NCBI GenBank assembly: GCA_029204225.1
Contig: CM055097.1
Span: 33,478,804 to 33,542,803 of the forward strand
Direction: 5' to 3'
Length of the DNA: 64,000 bases
DNA from: Diphasiastrum complanatum
Lineage: Eukaryota; Streptophyta; Lycopodiopsida; Lycopodiales; Lycopodiaceae
Of this stretch, positions 24,149-35,774 are shown in pieces (position 1 is the stretch's first letter; each line of letters begins with the position of its first letter). The notes under the pieces are model-generated. The model ran no database searches. It had not been told where the DNA came from and saw nothing but the letters and a program-made list of their open reading frames with translations. The position numbers and the translations under genes are program-made.

Positions 24149-25605
24149 TTACAAACTTCTATCATAAGAAAAATCCAAGCTAGATTTTTGCCAATTTCTC
24201 ACACCTTTACCTCCACCGTGTCTTGAATTTTTGAAATACGCAGCCTTGGCCGTGTAATAACTCTTCTCCATCCCTTGGGAATTCCAAATAACCAATGATC
24301 CATATGTCTTTAAAAACCAAGGTCCATGAGCGTACAAAATGTGTTGTTTGCAAAAGAATCTGGTTAGTACATTTCACTTGGATAGAACTTACAAAGAAAA
24401 AATAAAGACAAAACACTGACCATATAATGAGTGATGTGTCTTTCTCCCCATGCATCAATCATCAATCGAGTGAAAAATAATAATTGAAATTGTTGTGAAA
24501 CGAACTCACCATCTCTTTTGACATTGTAATGTCGTATCATCATTGCTTGGACCTTTTCCAGATCCAAAAATATATTGTTGTATTGGTTATAATAAAAACG
24601 AACAATAGATCCCTTTTGCTTGCTGGATATTTTCAAAGTATCCTGAATATGGAAGAATTCACCTAATTCATTTTCTATAAATGAATCGCATTCTCGCTTT
24701 GTAGTTTGAGGCAATTTGTAAGCAGGTAATATTTGATGTCGTTTCAATCCGTTTTGGTCAGATTTTTTCATAAATTTTTTCAATGCTCTATATCCTTTTC
24801 GACTCACACCTCCTTGATCACATGCATAAACTATTTCTCTAACATTTGGATTCGGTTGAAACTTGGTAGCAAGTCTTCTTGCAATCTTTAAACGAAATGA
24901 ATTACTCGTTTCATTTTCCACAATCTACATCAAATCTTTACCCTTCATGAATTGCTTCATATGTTTGGTGCTTTGGAAATGATCTCCGACCATGTTATTC
25001 AAAAATTCTTTCGTTAATCTCTTGCGTCTTTTACTAGCACCACCACTTGGTGTCAGAACATCTAGTTTGTGCCTTTTAGTATTGTCTTTTGATTGGTCAT
25101 CCATTGAGACTCGACGCTTTCGCTGAAATCCATATAATATCTTTTGAAGACTAAAGTTTGAAGATTGCAATTCTTCAAACTTAGTCACAGATCTGGTGAG
25201 CCTCTAATTTTAGATTTGTTATCTCTTTAGCCAATGTCTGATTTGTTTGTTGCAATGATTTTAATTGCTCATTCATGTATGTAATATGAATGTTTGCGCT
25301 AGCATTTCAGCTTGGATTCTTCGAGAATCCATAACTTGACAGTAGCCAAGAAGTCCGTTGGCACCATCACCAACGAACATTAACAAACTATGTACATCAC
25401 AAAATTGAGGAGAAATATTGGTCAATGGATTAGGTGGATACAAATCACCTTTTACCCATAGATCGATATTTTTCATTCCTTTTAACCTCCAACAATGCAT
25501 TTCGTATGAGTTCAGATTAACACCCCATGCAGCTTTGATTGTGGAATACTCCTTCTCTAAGTTCACATGCAAGTGACATTTTGTTCCCATCTTGAAAAAG
25601 TCCAA
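24149..25605 (-). pseudogene. Unrecognised nuclear-type protein gene, broken
   Basis: Minus-strand blocks in order: 25605-25273 (N-terminal about 105 residues, Trp- and Cys-containing), a coiled-coil-like block from 25276 (LKSLQQTNQTLAKEITNLKL), 25188-24925 with basic clusters (FQRKRRVS, KRHKLDVL, SKRRKRLTKEF) that look like nuclear localisation signals, and 24921-24501 (IVYACDQGGVSRKGYRALKK and EFFHIQDTLKI). The last ends at a GTGAGT donor after NVKRDG. A further exon-like block at 24330-24200 reads IWNSQGMEKSYYTAKAAYF, then NSRHGGG at a GTAAAG donor. One TAG at 24919 and a stop near 25270 interrupt the frame. No family can be named; the MEKS-x-AK-AYF-x4-HGGG motif may be its hallmark. Confidence 0.4.
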
Positions 25606-27542
25606 GGTCCAAGAAGATCTTAAAAAACGAATTTGGCTTAATGTTAGTTTGAAGTATGCATTTGAAATGAGCTAGACATGGAGTATTGTGTCATGCCTAG
25701 GTCCTATGTGTTGTACTTTTGGGATGACATTCAATGATAGGCTTTGTCCTACTCTAAGGTTACCCTAGTATAGTCTATGTAACAAACCTACTAAAGTCTA
25801 TCAAAATAGATCTTAGAGATAGCTCTTAAGTCATGCTCACTCTATGTGCTTTTTGAGTTCAAACTGTCACTCCCTCATTCGTAGCAGCATAGTTTTACCT
25901 ATAGACCACATGTTCCCCATTGGGTCGAATCTCCACCTCTCTATACTACAACGGAGTCAGTCGTTCCTTTTTTCTGCATTGCACTCTAACATAGATGAAA
26001 TCTATAGGATAGGTGGCAAAAATGATGAGTAGGAAAACTTGTCACTTTTGAGGATCCTTTGTTGCCTTTGCCATTGTTTTCTGTTTTTTAATGTTCTTAA
26101 CAAGTGTCGTTTGGTTGTATGTACTTCACTTTTGTGCATGCTTGGTCAAAATGCTGTTTTTATTGATTTTTTACAAGGGGCGCAATTAGTGTGAGCCGTT
26201 TTTCCTTTTAGGCGAGCATTTTCCTCGGCAGACGAGTGTTTAGCACTATGTAGCAAGTGTTTCCAGAGTTTCTCGCCCATAGCCTAAAACACTTGCCCAC
26301 TAAGCATTTTGCTAATGTGTAGAGGTTTTTGTGACAATTTTTGAATTCAGTCGTCTATTTCTGGTAGTTCTGCAAATACTCATCCCACACGTGTGAAGGT
26401 GAGCATTTTTGGGACGTCTTTAACCTTCGTGTCCCAGTTTCAGTCGATGAGCTAAACACTCATCTGCTTGGGTTTTTTTTCTGTTAAGTAAAGATGATCA
26501 GTTTTCAAACACTCTCACATGAAGAGTGTTTAGAAATATTCGCCAACGTATCGAACAGATAGCCCCTGACGAGAACCCCATGTAGAGGTTTCAGCAAACA
26601 TTTTTATTAAGATTTCACAAACACTCGTCCCACATGTGTGAAGGCAAGCATTTCTGAGTTCTCATAAAAACACTTGCTTTCTTCTCAGCCAATTCCTAAC
26701 AGGGTTTACCAACGACTTGAAAACTTGATAAACATTTTCTTGAGGACTGTAACTTCATGATGAGACCCTCCTGGAATAGATCTGTATTTTTGTTTTCCAG
26801 TTTTAATTGTTTCGTCCATGGATCAAGACTTAGGTTTACCCTAATTAGAGAAGTTCAATCATTAACATTGTGGGGGCTTTGCAGTGAATGAACCCTTCTA
26901 ATCTAAGGTTAACTCGTGACCTTGATCCAGCACCTATTCTAATGTGACTAAAACAAACAAAAGTAGACCATTGACCATGTAGGGGCTAGGCAGTGATTTG
27001 CTTTTCTCTTTTCAGTTTCTTGGGATAAGACATTGTTTTTTACCCATTGTTACTTGTTTCCATAGGATAGTGAATGTAGTATAGTAAAGTGCTAAGGGAG
27101 ACCCCATGACCGGTTTTATTTATATACTAACCAGCCATTATGAAATTTCGGCATCAGATCTACTTTGGTAACGATCAACTCAAAGGATCTGACTACAATG
27201 CATCCACCATCCCCTTTTATTGTTTTCTATTTCTATCAAGTCATTGTGGTAGCGTCGAGCCAACTGAAAAGTTTCAACCTTGGGGTTGTTCATCCTCTGA
27301 ACTCGATTTGATTGATTTAGATCAGTTGACAATAACACAGTATAGTACCTAGTCCCTCTTCAGGTCTGGGTCTATATTTTCGATCACTATTCTACTTTTG
27401 ATTGCCTAGTATTAGTTCTTCCTATAAGGGATAATCACATCATCAGAGCAAGTAGATCTTTGATCGGTCACTGACGATAGGAAAATCCTTGATCAAATCG
27501 TCTTTTTCTTTTGATTAACAAAACCCATAAAAAGAGGGATAG

Positions 27543-27545
<3 letters not shown>
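25606..27545. other. No gene recognised; decayed repeat sequence
   Basis: Two related words about 240 bp apart (around 26375-26415 and 26617-26655), both CTCRTCCCACAYGTGTGAAG-like, suggest an internally repetitive LTR. No coding motif. Confidence 0.35.

Positions 27546-27626
<81 letters not shown>
27546..27626. repeat. (TA)n microsatellite
   Basis: TA run of about 81 bp. Confidence 0.97.
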
Positions 27627-27628
<2 letters not shown>

Positions 27629-27935
27629 TCCAAAAAGCCAAAAAAAAAAAGATTAGTATCAACCTGAAATATCAAGATCTTGGATGGATCTATGATTACA
27701 TGTATCTTGATCTGCGGATACGGTCTTGGATGGATCTGCTATATATATATATATATCCAAAAAGCCAAAAAAGAAAAGATTAGTATCAGCCTGAAATATC
27801 AAGATCTTTCTGTGATTACATGTATCTTGATCTGCGGATACGGTCTTGGATGGATCTGCTAGAGCATATGCCTCGATCAGTATTAAGATCTTGGATGGAT
27901 TTGTGAGAGCAAGTGCCTTGATCTGCGCTATTTCC
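27627..27935. repeat. Tandem repeat of about 125-bp units with TA spacer
   Basis: A unit starting CCAAAAAGCCAAAAAA and including TATCTTGATCTGCGGATACG is present at about 27630-27740 and 27756-27860. A third partial unit (AAGATCTTGGATGGATTTGTG) follows to 27935. The first two are separated by a short TA run, as at 27546. Confidence 0.85.
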
Positions 27936-28649
27936 GACAAATTACTCTAGGAAACAACAAAACCCAAAAAACACAAGAATTAGAAAACTCTTGTTAAATT
28001 AGTGGCTCATGATGGAAGTGCTCCACACTCTACCAATTACCAAGGGCTTCCAACTTTATGGGGACAATTCTAGAGTTTGATTTCATTTTTGTTTTTGGAT
28101 TTTTGAACTCCAAGTCTGTGTAGGAATTTTCATCCTTGTCAAGCACCATGGTTGTTTCTAGGGTTTTCAACATGGTGATTACCAAATTTGGTAGCCATAC
28201 CTTGCTTGAGTGTGGAACTTCCTATTAGCATTATTTGAATGCATCTTACACTTATCACACATCTAGTGCATAATATGCATGCCTTTGCTTGCCAATGGCC
28301 ACACACTGATTGCATAATGTATCAATATGTTTGTGAAGACCTAGAGAATAATTTGTGGCCCACAATGTCTTTCAAGTGATATTTGATAAAGAAAACTCAT
28401 GTGAGAACTATGTATTTGCTCTTAGCTTAATTCAATGTCTTGCACCCATTTTCTTGTTCACATTTTAAGCTCTAAAAGCCCTAGGGTTTATTAGCACTCA
28501 AATAAGCTTGATCTCTACACAACACAATGTGCATCCAAGTTTATATAAAGATCGAGCTTATAAAATGGCTAGATCATTTTTCAAAGGGCAATTGGTTCAA
28601 CCGCCTCATGTTGGTCATTGTGCACATTAGAGCTTTAGAGAAAACCCTA
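27936..28649. other. No gene recognised
   Basis: Nothing recognisable beyond AT-rich sequence. Confidence 0.35.
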
Positions 28650-28955
28650 AATCTTGATGTGGCATCCATCACCAATTTTTTTCCAAAGGGCTCACAGTCA
28701 ACTTTTTGAGAGCATCTCTAATTTCAATATTTTGTTTCCCAAGTCATAATCCTTAAACTATTTTTCAAAAAGGGTTCATGTATATCTAATCTAATCTTGA
28801 TGTGGCACCCCTCACCAATTTTGATGTAGCACCCCTCACCAATTTTTTTCCAAAGGGCTCACACTCAGCTTTTTGAGAGCGTCTCTAATTTCAATATTTT
28901 ATTTCCCAAGTCATAAATCCTTAAACTATATTTCAAAAAAAATTGATGTATATCA
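28650..28955. repeat. Tandem duplication of about 145-180 bp
   Basis: The text from CTTGATGTGGCAYCC through CAAGTCATAATCC to ATGTATATC is present at about 28653-28787 and again, slightly diverged and partly triplicated at its start, at about 28797-28950. Confidence 0.85.
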
Positions 28956-29261
28956 AACAATGCTAACATTGTTGTTTAAAAGTACGGCCATTGAATATTT
29001 GAAAGATGAAAGCTATATAGATGTATATAGTTTGCCACTAGTCAAGTTATGAGTAACATGCTAAAACTCAAAGTAGCAAGTAGCGATTGTCAATCCCAAC
29101 TCTTGAGTGTAATTATTGTCAATTGTTGAGAAATGCACAATAACTTAGTACCAGTACAATGATTTATCATTGACTATTGAGAAACAGATTTGGAAGTGCA
29201 ACCTATGCAAATGCACTTTATACCCTTTACTTAGGTTTATTCTTTATTATAATAAGGAGTA

Positions 29262-29478
29262 TTGAGGGCGTGATGGATACTTTGTCCATATTCTGCCCAT
29301 TTTTGGACATATTAAAAAGCAGAATATGTATCTGTTTTTTTTTTAATACTGCCCAGCCTGCGCTTCAGGCGTCAGGCGAAGGCATGCCACATGGCAGCAT
29401 CAGAGTGGGCAGAAAAGTCAAATTGCTCATTATGTTTCATAATGAGCATGTAGAAATTTTCAAAGTATCCATTACGGA
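29262..29478. mobile_element. Possible MITE, about 215 bp
   Basis: Inverted ends GCGTGATGGATACTTTG (left, about 29267) and CAAAGTATCCATTACGG (right, about 29461) match at 15 of 17 positions. Inside is a perfect 10-bp hairpin (29425-29434 / 29438-29447, 3-nt loop). No coding sequence. No target duplication was verified, so the class is open. Confidence 0.45.
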
Positions 29479-29490
29479 ATGAAAAGGGCT

Positions 29491-29558
29491 GGTTCGGCTT
29501 TCCAAAAAATTTTAGGCGAGACCCGAAGCCGAGCTAAAATTTTTTGAAAAGCCGAACC
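29491..29558. repeat. 25-bp inverted repeat hairpin
   Basis: Arms 29491-29515 and 29534-29558 differ at one position, with an 18-nt loop. It lies directly next to the possible MITE and could be its neighbour or a nested foldback. Confidence 0.9.
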
Positions 29559-30132
29559 GGGCAGAATGGCCTGTGCCCGGCCCATTCCATAGTACGTTAC
29601 GTCCAGAAAGATCTATTCCGAACGATCCATCTGCCGAATGTCGTTCTAGTGCAATTTAGGCATAGTAGGAAAAATCCATCCGAATCTCGCTATAGATGAA
29701 ATATTTCATATTTTGTGATCATACCTTATTGCAAGTTTGATCAACCTTATTGCAAGTTTGATCAAATCTCCAACTAAAGACACTTGTTATATGCGAGCAA
29801 TCCCATCCTAATGCCTACTATCCGATCTCCAAGTATTTTGTAACATGAATTCAAAGATTTAATTTCATCAAGAGAGGGGTGGGTTAAGGGGGGAGGATGT
29901 GGGTCAATCGTTTTGTTACAATCGAGTACAATAATGAAGCAGTTGAGGTAAAGGAATTTATTGCAAAATACTAGCAGATTCAAATTTGTAAGTGAAAAAA
30001 CACAGACAATTTATCAAACAACAATAAAGATTTGTCGAGACCTTTAGAAGCCTCGTGTAATTTCACTTGAATACAGATAGATATACTGTAAAATTGATTG
30101 ACAGGACTGATTGCATTGAATTGAGAAGATAA
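29559..30132. other. 3' flank of the U-box gene
   Basis: No gene seen. It should contain the 3' UTR of the minus-strand U-box gene; no polyadenylation signal was assigned with confidence. Confidence 0.4.
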
Positions 30133-32130
30133 TTATGGCAGACTGTATCTGATTCTTGCAGCAACATTGGCATTACAACTATGCAAGAGCTTGAGAACAG
30201 ACCTTGCTTTTCTTCTAGCTCTAGGTGTACCAGATGTAATGAGGACTTGCAAAGAAGAGATTGCATCAGGAAGTTTTAAAATACAGCCTTTCATATCATC
30301 TCCCCCAGTTCGGCACAACGACAATACCACGCGTGCAGCATTTTCTTTGGATCTTGAAGATCCCTGATTTAGAAATTGGGTAATAAGTGGAAGAGCAGAG
30401 AGTGCATTGATGGCAGAAAGCCCCTCAACAGATCTTGCCAAAAGGGCCAAAACTGCAAGTGCATCATCGATGATCTGCATTTCATCCTTTTGGAGGATGT
30501 CAACAAGCAGAGGTATGGTGCCTGCTTGGACTACTTTTGGCCTATTACCGTCATAAAGTGATAGGTTGAACAGAGTAGAAATAGCATCCATTTTACCTTG
30601 CACAGTCCCTTCAAGAAGCAGCTGTAATAAAGCAGGGATTGCCTCAGATGTACTTCCAATGGTGATCTTGAACTCATCTACCACAGACAAGCTGAACACA
30701 GTTGCTGCAGCATTCTCCCTGGCTTCCATGCTATTCCCTGTCCTAAGCACCTCAAGAATTGGATCCAAAGCATCAGCTGCAATAATCAAAGCCTTGTTAT
30801 TGTTATAGATAGAAAGGTTGAGGAGAGCAGTGACTGCATTCTCCTGAGCTGCCGAATCTTCGGAGGACAAAAGAGGCACAAGAAAAGGAATGGCCCCAGC
30901 TTCCGCAATGAACTTCCTATTTTCCATACCAGTTTTTGCAAGCAGCCTCAGCTCATAGACGGCCTGCTCTTGAACATCTGACGATCCAGTAGCAAGCTTA
31001 CCAACAAGAAACGCAGCAGTCATCTTTGCGGTTTCAATTGAATCTGCTGGCCAAAGAGTTTCTTTAGAAGCGCAGCAAATCTTGTCTTCTGGATTCGACA
31101 AATAAAGTAACTGCTTGTGCTCATCACACCACTGGTTTATGAGACTTCTGAGGGAAAAGTTTGGAATAAAACCTAGATGAGTCAATTTCAGCCCACTCTT
31201 TGGGCAAGTACGGTTTCCAGCAGCAAACCATTGAGTTATTGAAGAAAGATCATATGTCTGCCCAGTAGCAATTGTTACAGGATCTGTCATAAGTTCTAAG
31301 GATATTGGACAATTGAACTCATGGGGTGGATTGATTACTTCCAGTCCTGCGCTCTCATGGCCCCCAGTATTTGACTCAACGGCTGGGACAATATGGTTCA
31401 AGGAGCAAGCACTCCTTGAAGCCTCTTCGGCATCAGGAGATGGTCCATAAAGTAGGCGTCGACAGCTGCAAGAAAACCCTAAAAGCCTTTCCAGAGACGA
31501 TAACGCTCTTTCATCCCCAATGCTTGATAAAGATTGCATTTCCTTGTGAAGACAATTTACCTCTTTTATGAAGTCACCATAACTGGATAAATGCATCAAG
31601 TCAAAAAACTCTCTGATGCGAGAAATTTCTATAGAATTGAGGCTTCGATACTCCAGCAATTGTAGCAGTTCCTGATGCATCTTTTCCTCGCAAGGATCTA
31701 GGATTTTCTTTGCCCTCTCGCTAAGTGAACGAACTAGCTGAATCTGCTCTTTGATGTCTGACGAGATATCCAGCAGATTCAGAGGAATCCGCCTTAAGGT
31801 TGCGGCCATGAGCAGCGATATCTCTTGAAACTTTTGAGAAATGGATTCGCTCTGCAGAAGGCACCAAAGGAGACTTCGATCTCGACATTCTTCCAGTAAA
31901 AGCTTTATTTTCTGAAGCAGGCCATGAAATTCTTTGAACGCAAGCAAAGCTGAGGGTGGCAATGCTATACCCCAATCTCTTATCTCTTCAAATAAAGGCG
32001 TAACAAGCCTCACTCTCTGGATTAAAATAGCGGAGTTGCGCCTTTGGCAAACCCTAGGTCTGTCATTGGCTGACAAATGATGACCCAGATTAACCAAATC
32101 CTTCACAAGCGCCATCGCCATTATATTCAA
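30133..32130 (-). CDS. U-box/ARM-repeat E3 ubiquitin ligase, PUB17-like
   Basis: Single-exon, 665 codons, intact. Residues about 5-240 form the helical U-box N-terminal domain (PPSALLAFKEFHGLLQKIK, RSLLWCLLQSES). The U-box is at about 270-340 (CPISLELMTDPV, TGQTYDLSSI, TCPKSG) and recruits a ubiquitin-charged E2. Residues 370-650 are ARM repeats (AAQENAVTALLNLS, ARENAAATVFSLS, GKMDAISTLFNLS) that bind substrate. Plant PUB-ARM proteins of this kind act in the cytoplasm or nucleus, mostly in immunity and stress signalling. The N-terminal text is closest to the PUB16/PUB17 (ACRE276) group as remembered, so the name is an inference. Odd point: the usual Arg after QTYD/QTYE in the U-box is Leu295 here. 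The start at 32130 is the longest; Met4 and Met6 are alternatives, with Met6 (MALVKDL) plausible. Confidence 0.93.
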   Translation of the reverse strand: MNIMAMALVKDLVNLGHHLSANDRPRVCQRRNSAILIQRVRLVTPLFEEIRDWGIALPPSALLAFKEFHGLLQKIKLLLEECRDRSLLWCLLQSESISQKFQEISLLMAATLRRIPLNLLDISSDIKEQIQLVRSLSERAKKILDPCEEKMHQELLQLLEYRSLNSIEISRIREFFDLMHLSSYGDFIKEVNCLHKEMQSLSSIGDERALSSLERLLGFSCSCRRLLYGPSPDAEEASRSACSLNHIVPAVESNTGGHESAGLEVINPPHEFNCPISLELMTDPVTIATGQTYDLSSITQWFAAGNRTCPKSGLKLTHLGFIPNFSLRSLINQWCDEHKQLLYLSNPEDKICCASKETLWPADSIETAKMTAAFLVGKLATGSSDVQEQAVYELRLLAKTGMENRKFIAEAGAIPFLVPLLSSEDSAAQENAVTALLNLSIYNNNKALIIAADALDPILEVLRTGNSMEARENAAATVFSLSVVDEFKITIGSTSEAIPALLQLLLEGTVQGKMDAISTLFNLSLYDGNRPKVVQAGTIPLLVDILQKDEMQIIDDALAVLALLARSVEGLSAINALSALPLITQFLNQGSSRSKENAARVVLSLCRTGGDDMKGCILKLPDAISSLQVLITSGTPRARRKARSVLKLLHSCNANVAARIRYSLP

Positions 32131-33110
32131 AAAGTAATAATAATGCCTGCACGCAACCTTTCAGTCTCCTTTCACTCGCTCAATGTTAAGGCAGGCTGAC
32201 AAGCAACCAACAGTGCGGAAGCCCCTACGATCACAAGAAAAGTACCGCCAACTTTGCTTTCTCTGTCTTGATGTTAAGATACGCCGCTAAGCAACGACCC
32301 CTAAGATCATAGGCCTCTGAGGCATATCGCCAAACATGCGATAAAAACGAACTGTATATAACTGTGAAGCAACATTGAGCATTGGATTAAAAGGAAATTT
32401 GAGCTCGGACAGAATCCTGAGAGCAGAAGGATTGTTCGGCTTGCAACAGAAGATCCGATCCCTCAAAAGATCGCTGACCTTCAAGGCAGAAACCACGCCG
32501 CAGGCTCATGTTCATGACAGCCACATCTCTCCCAACAAGTCAAACCGCTGCCCAATTCATATCAGGATACAGAAGCTTCTGCACTCTTGACTCTCAAGCA
32601 ACCCACCACCAAAACAAGAGCCCAAATCTACTACTGCACCAATAAACAATTAAGTAAAGCTGCTGATCTTTGAAATCCGGAGAAGATCCAATATATGTGA
32701 TTGCTACCAATCACCCCAGATCATAAATTCAAGCCAACAAATGCACTTGCGCTACATCTGTCGCTTCACTCTTCTATCCTCCCACACTCGTAATAGACGC
32801 TCCATCTCTCTCGCTCTCTCTCGATGGATTTTCGTCCATAGAATCCCATATCTGTCGATGCTGTCCCGATGATCTACGGCCGCAGGGTAGGGCTGCATTT
32901 TGAACCATTCTCGTGAAAGGTACAAAAACAGAAGGGGTAGGCTTTGCTTGGTTTGAAGTGTGCTTTGACGTTTTTCAAATTTCCGCTTGAAAGGCTAAAT
33001 TAATAATACCTTTTTACGTGAAGCGTTTCAAAACGAAGGCCGGGCGTCGACTCCCACGTCCCGACGGCAGTATAAACGCCTCGCCGCCGAGTCGCCGGCT
33101 CTCGGCCTTT
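32131..33110. promoter_or_regulatory. 5' UTR and promoter region of the U-box gene
   Basis: No coding gene. A CT-rich patch (TCTCTCTCGCTCTCTCTCG, near 32806-32824) reads as GA-rich on the gene strand, common in plant 5' leaders. The core promoter cannot be placed. Confidence 0.35.
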
Positions 33111-34754
33111 GAGCTACCGAATAGCCAGCCATTTTTCCATATCATATTGAGGTGTCATAAATAAATATAGTGTTGACTGGTACAGAGCAGGGCAGTGCGC
33201 ACGTTTTAGTCTCCCCTTGGGCCTTCACGCCTTCCAACTTCCCACACGTGACACGACCTTGCAAGCAGGCCTTGATTTGATTTTAGGGTATTGTGCACAC
33301 GCTTTACAAGTCAGTTGCCCATTCAACGGTCCATGGACCTGAGGTGCTCACAAAAATCGGCAAATTATAGGAATGAAATCGGCAAGTTTTTTCAAAAATC
33401 GATATCTTAAAATATTTAACGATTTATTTAAAGATATTTAACGATTTTGTAAACCCTTTCATGAGTAAAGTCTTCAAAAAATTAAGAAGTTCAATAAATT
33501 GCAAGTTTTTTGAGGATAACTCAAAAAAGGCTTCCCGAGCACTGGGGAGCTCTATCACTTATGTAGGATAGAGCTCCTCTTAGACCAAGGCTCCTTGGTT
33601 TGCTATGAAGTCTTCTACGAATTATGGTACAAAGTTTGTTTTGCCCCATAAGAGCTAGCCACATGGCTCCAAAACTAAGACTCAATCTCATAAATATCTT
33701 CAAAATATGCTAAATAGCTTTTAGCTGAGCGTGAATGGTGGTTTTAGAGGGATCTTTGAGTTTGACCTACCCTTTGAATGCCCTCATTGTTCGAAAGAGT
33801 CAATCAGGTCTTCGTCGATGATTTTGGACCATGTGGACCTATTATAACGTGCCCCAACTAAGACGCTCACCCTCAAGCCTTAAGAAATAGCCATATGTCA
33901 CCATACATTAGATTGCGCGAAACTAATTCTACTTGGCCCACTCCAGAGAGTTATGAGCTAGGAGGGCTCTTAGATCATGGTTGTGAAGAAACTTGCATTG
34001 TCTCATTTTTAGCCACAATTTTATGGATGGATGGATTCCAATGATTTGGCTATTGATGTATGCATCATGTTTGATGGTGGATATGATATATCATACATGA
34101 TTATTGTATACAATTTGATGGTTGCATCAAAACTTGTTGTATATTATCTAATTTATTTTCTTCAATTGAAAGTCGATCTAAGGTTTTTGGTAATGAAACT
34201 GGATCTTGTGCCAAGTACATTTGGTATTCATATATTTGTAACTTGAACCTTGAGATGGATGATCCATGTTTATGAATATACATATGTCATGTATTTTTTA
34301 TACATAAGTGCTCAACTTTAGATGCCTCAAATTTTCTTAGATTGAAAATAGCAAGCCAAATAGTGCCTAAAGTAGACTTAACAAGGTCTAACAAGGGCTA
34401 ATATAGTAGGTGACAATTAAGTTTAGTTGAGTCAAGAGCTTTGTCTATAAGTAGGCAATTGACAACATTTGGGATCTTTTGGCTCATTTGAATTTGAGTG
34501 AACTTGGATTCTATCTCCTCTTCCTCTTTCTTGAATGTGAGCCTTGGGAATTGATGTTGCTAGGTTTCATGTGTCCCATCACATGAATTCATCCACTTTA
34601 CACCCTTATGAATGAAATCCCTTTTCTTTTGATCTCCATTTTGATATGAGCTAAATGGCAACTGATGGTTTATTTGCTATCTTTTGTTCTTTTCAGCATA
34701 GATGTATTGGATGTCCCTATTTCATGCTCATTTAGCTTAAATTAAAGGGTTAGC
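33111..34754. other. No gene recognised
   Basis: Contains a short direct repeat near 33400-33450 (ATATTTAACGATTT twice). Otherwise featureless. Confidence 0.35.
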
Positions 34755-34926
34755 AATGTGACATTTTTTATATCAGAGCCTAAGATCCATAAATCATTTG
34801 GTTCAACCTGATTATTATTGATTTGGAAAACGTATTGCTTTTGTACCTTTCATTTTGTTAGTTTCTAGCTTTCAATGTGACATTTTTTACATCAGAGCCT
34901 AAGATCCATAAATCATTTTGTTCAAC
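34755..34926. repeat. Direct repeat of a Copia LTR/PBS junction
   Basis: The text CAATGTGACATTTTTTAYAT followed by CAGAGCCTAAGATCC occurs at 34755-34807 and again at 34873-34926. ATATCAGAGCC resembles the TGGTATCAGAGCC primer site of Copia elements, so this is probably a duplicated plus-strand LTR end. Confidence 0.6.
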
Positions 34927-35774
34927 GCTCCTTCTGTTTCTTGAAGCATTCACGCTCCCAGTGACCAGGTTTGTTGCAGTACCTACAATTTCCAGGTTTA
35001 TTTTGTCTTGAATAGCCACGTCCTTGACCTCGGTCTTGATTGCAATTACCTCGATTTGGACTATCATTGACTTGCTCATGAAATTGTTGAAATGATCCTC
35101 GGCTTGAGTTTCCTCCTCTCGATTGATACTTTCCTCGGCCAAATCTTCCACCTCGTCCTCTAACTGCAAGAGCTTGATCATAGCTCATGTTACGATGATT
35201 CAAGTTCTCTTGACGTTGCTCTTCTTGCAAAAGCAATCCACCTAGTTCTTCATAGGTTGGAAGATTTTCTCTTGTGGCTATACTCGTCACAAACATCTGA
35301 TGTGACTCACTCAGACTATTCAATGTCAATTACACGATCTCACAATCTTGTACTCGCTCTCCAACTGCTGCTAATTGATCACAGATCTCTTTGATCTTCA
35401 GTATGTGATCGACAATAGTTGCACCATCATCCATCCGAAATGTATGCAACTTTGTCTTTAAAAATAGTATCGAGATGTATTTGTTGTTTCAAACAATGCC
35501 TTCAATGTATCCCACGCTTCTTTTGGTCCTTCTGAATCTGAAATATAATTGCATCTCTAACTGAGTAGTTGATGACATTTTGGACTGTTCGTCTTCTCCT
35601 ATCAAATGTCTGCTGATCTTCTTCAATCATTGGCCTTGTCTCTTAACCTGTCACGATCTCCCATAGCTCCTTTTCCATCAAAATGTTCTTCAGTTTGAAT
35701 TTCCAAACTGCATAGTTGCCGGCACCTTCCAATTTGCTTGACTCATTAAGAACACTCTCGCTTAGAGTTGCCAT
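34918..35774 (-). pseudogene. Copia gag fragment with CCHC zinc knuckle
   Basis: Opens at 35774 with MATLSESVLNESSKLEGAGN and YAVWKFKLKNILMEK, the usual start of Copia gag, then breaks in several places. From 35329 it reads on to an RGG/Gly-rich basic segment and the knuckle CRYCNKPGHWEREC near the end (about 34935-34975). Gag packages the element RNA. Protease, integrase and RT are absent: the element is cut off at the 34873-34926 repeat. Confidence 0.8.
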
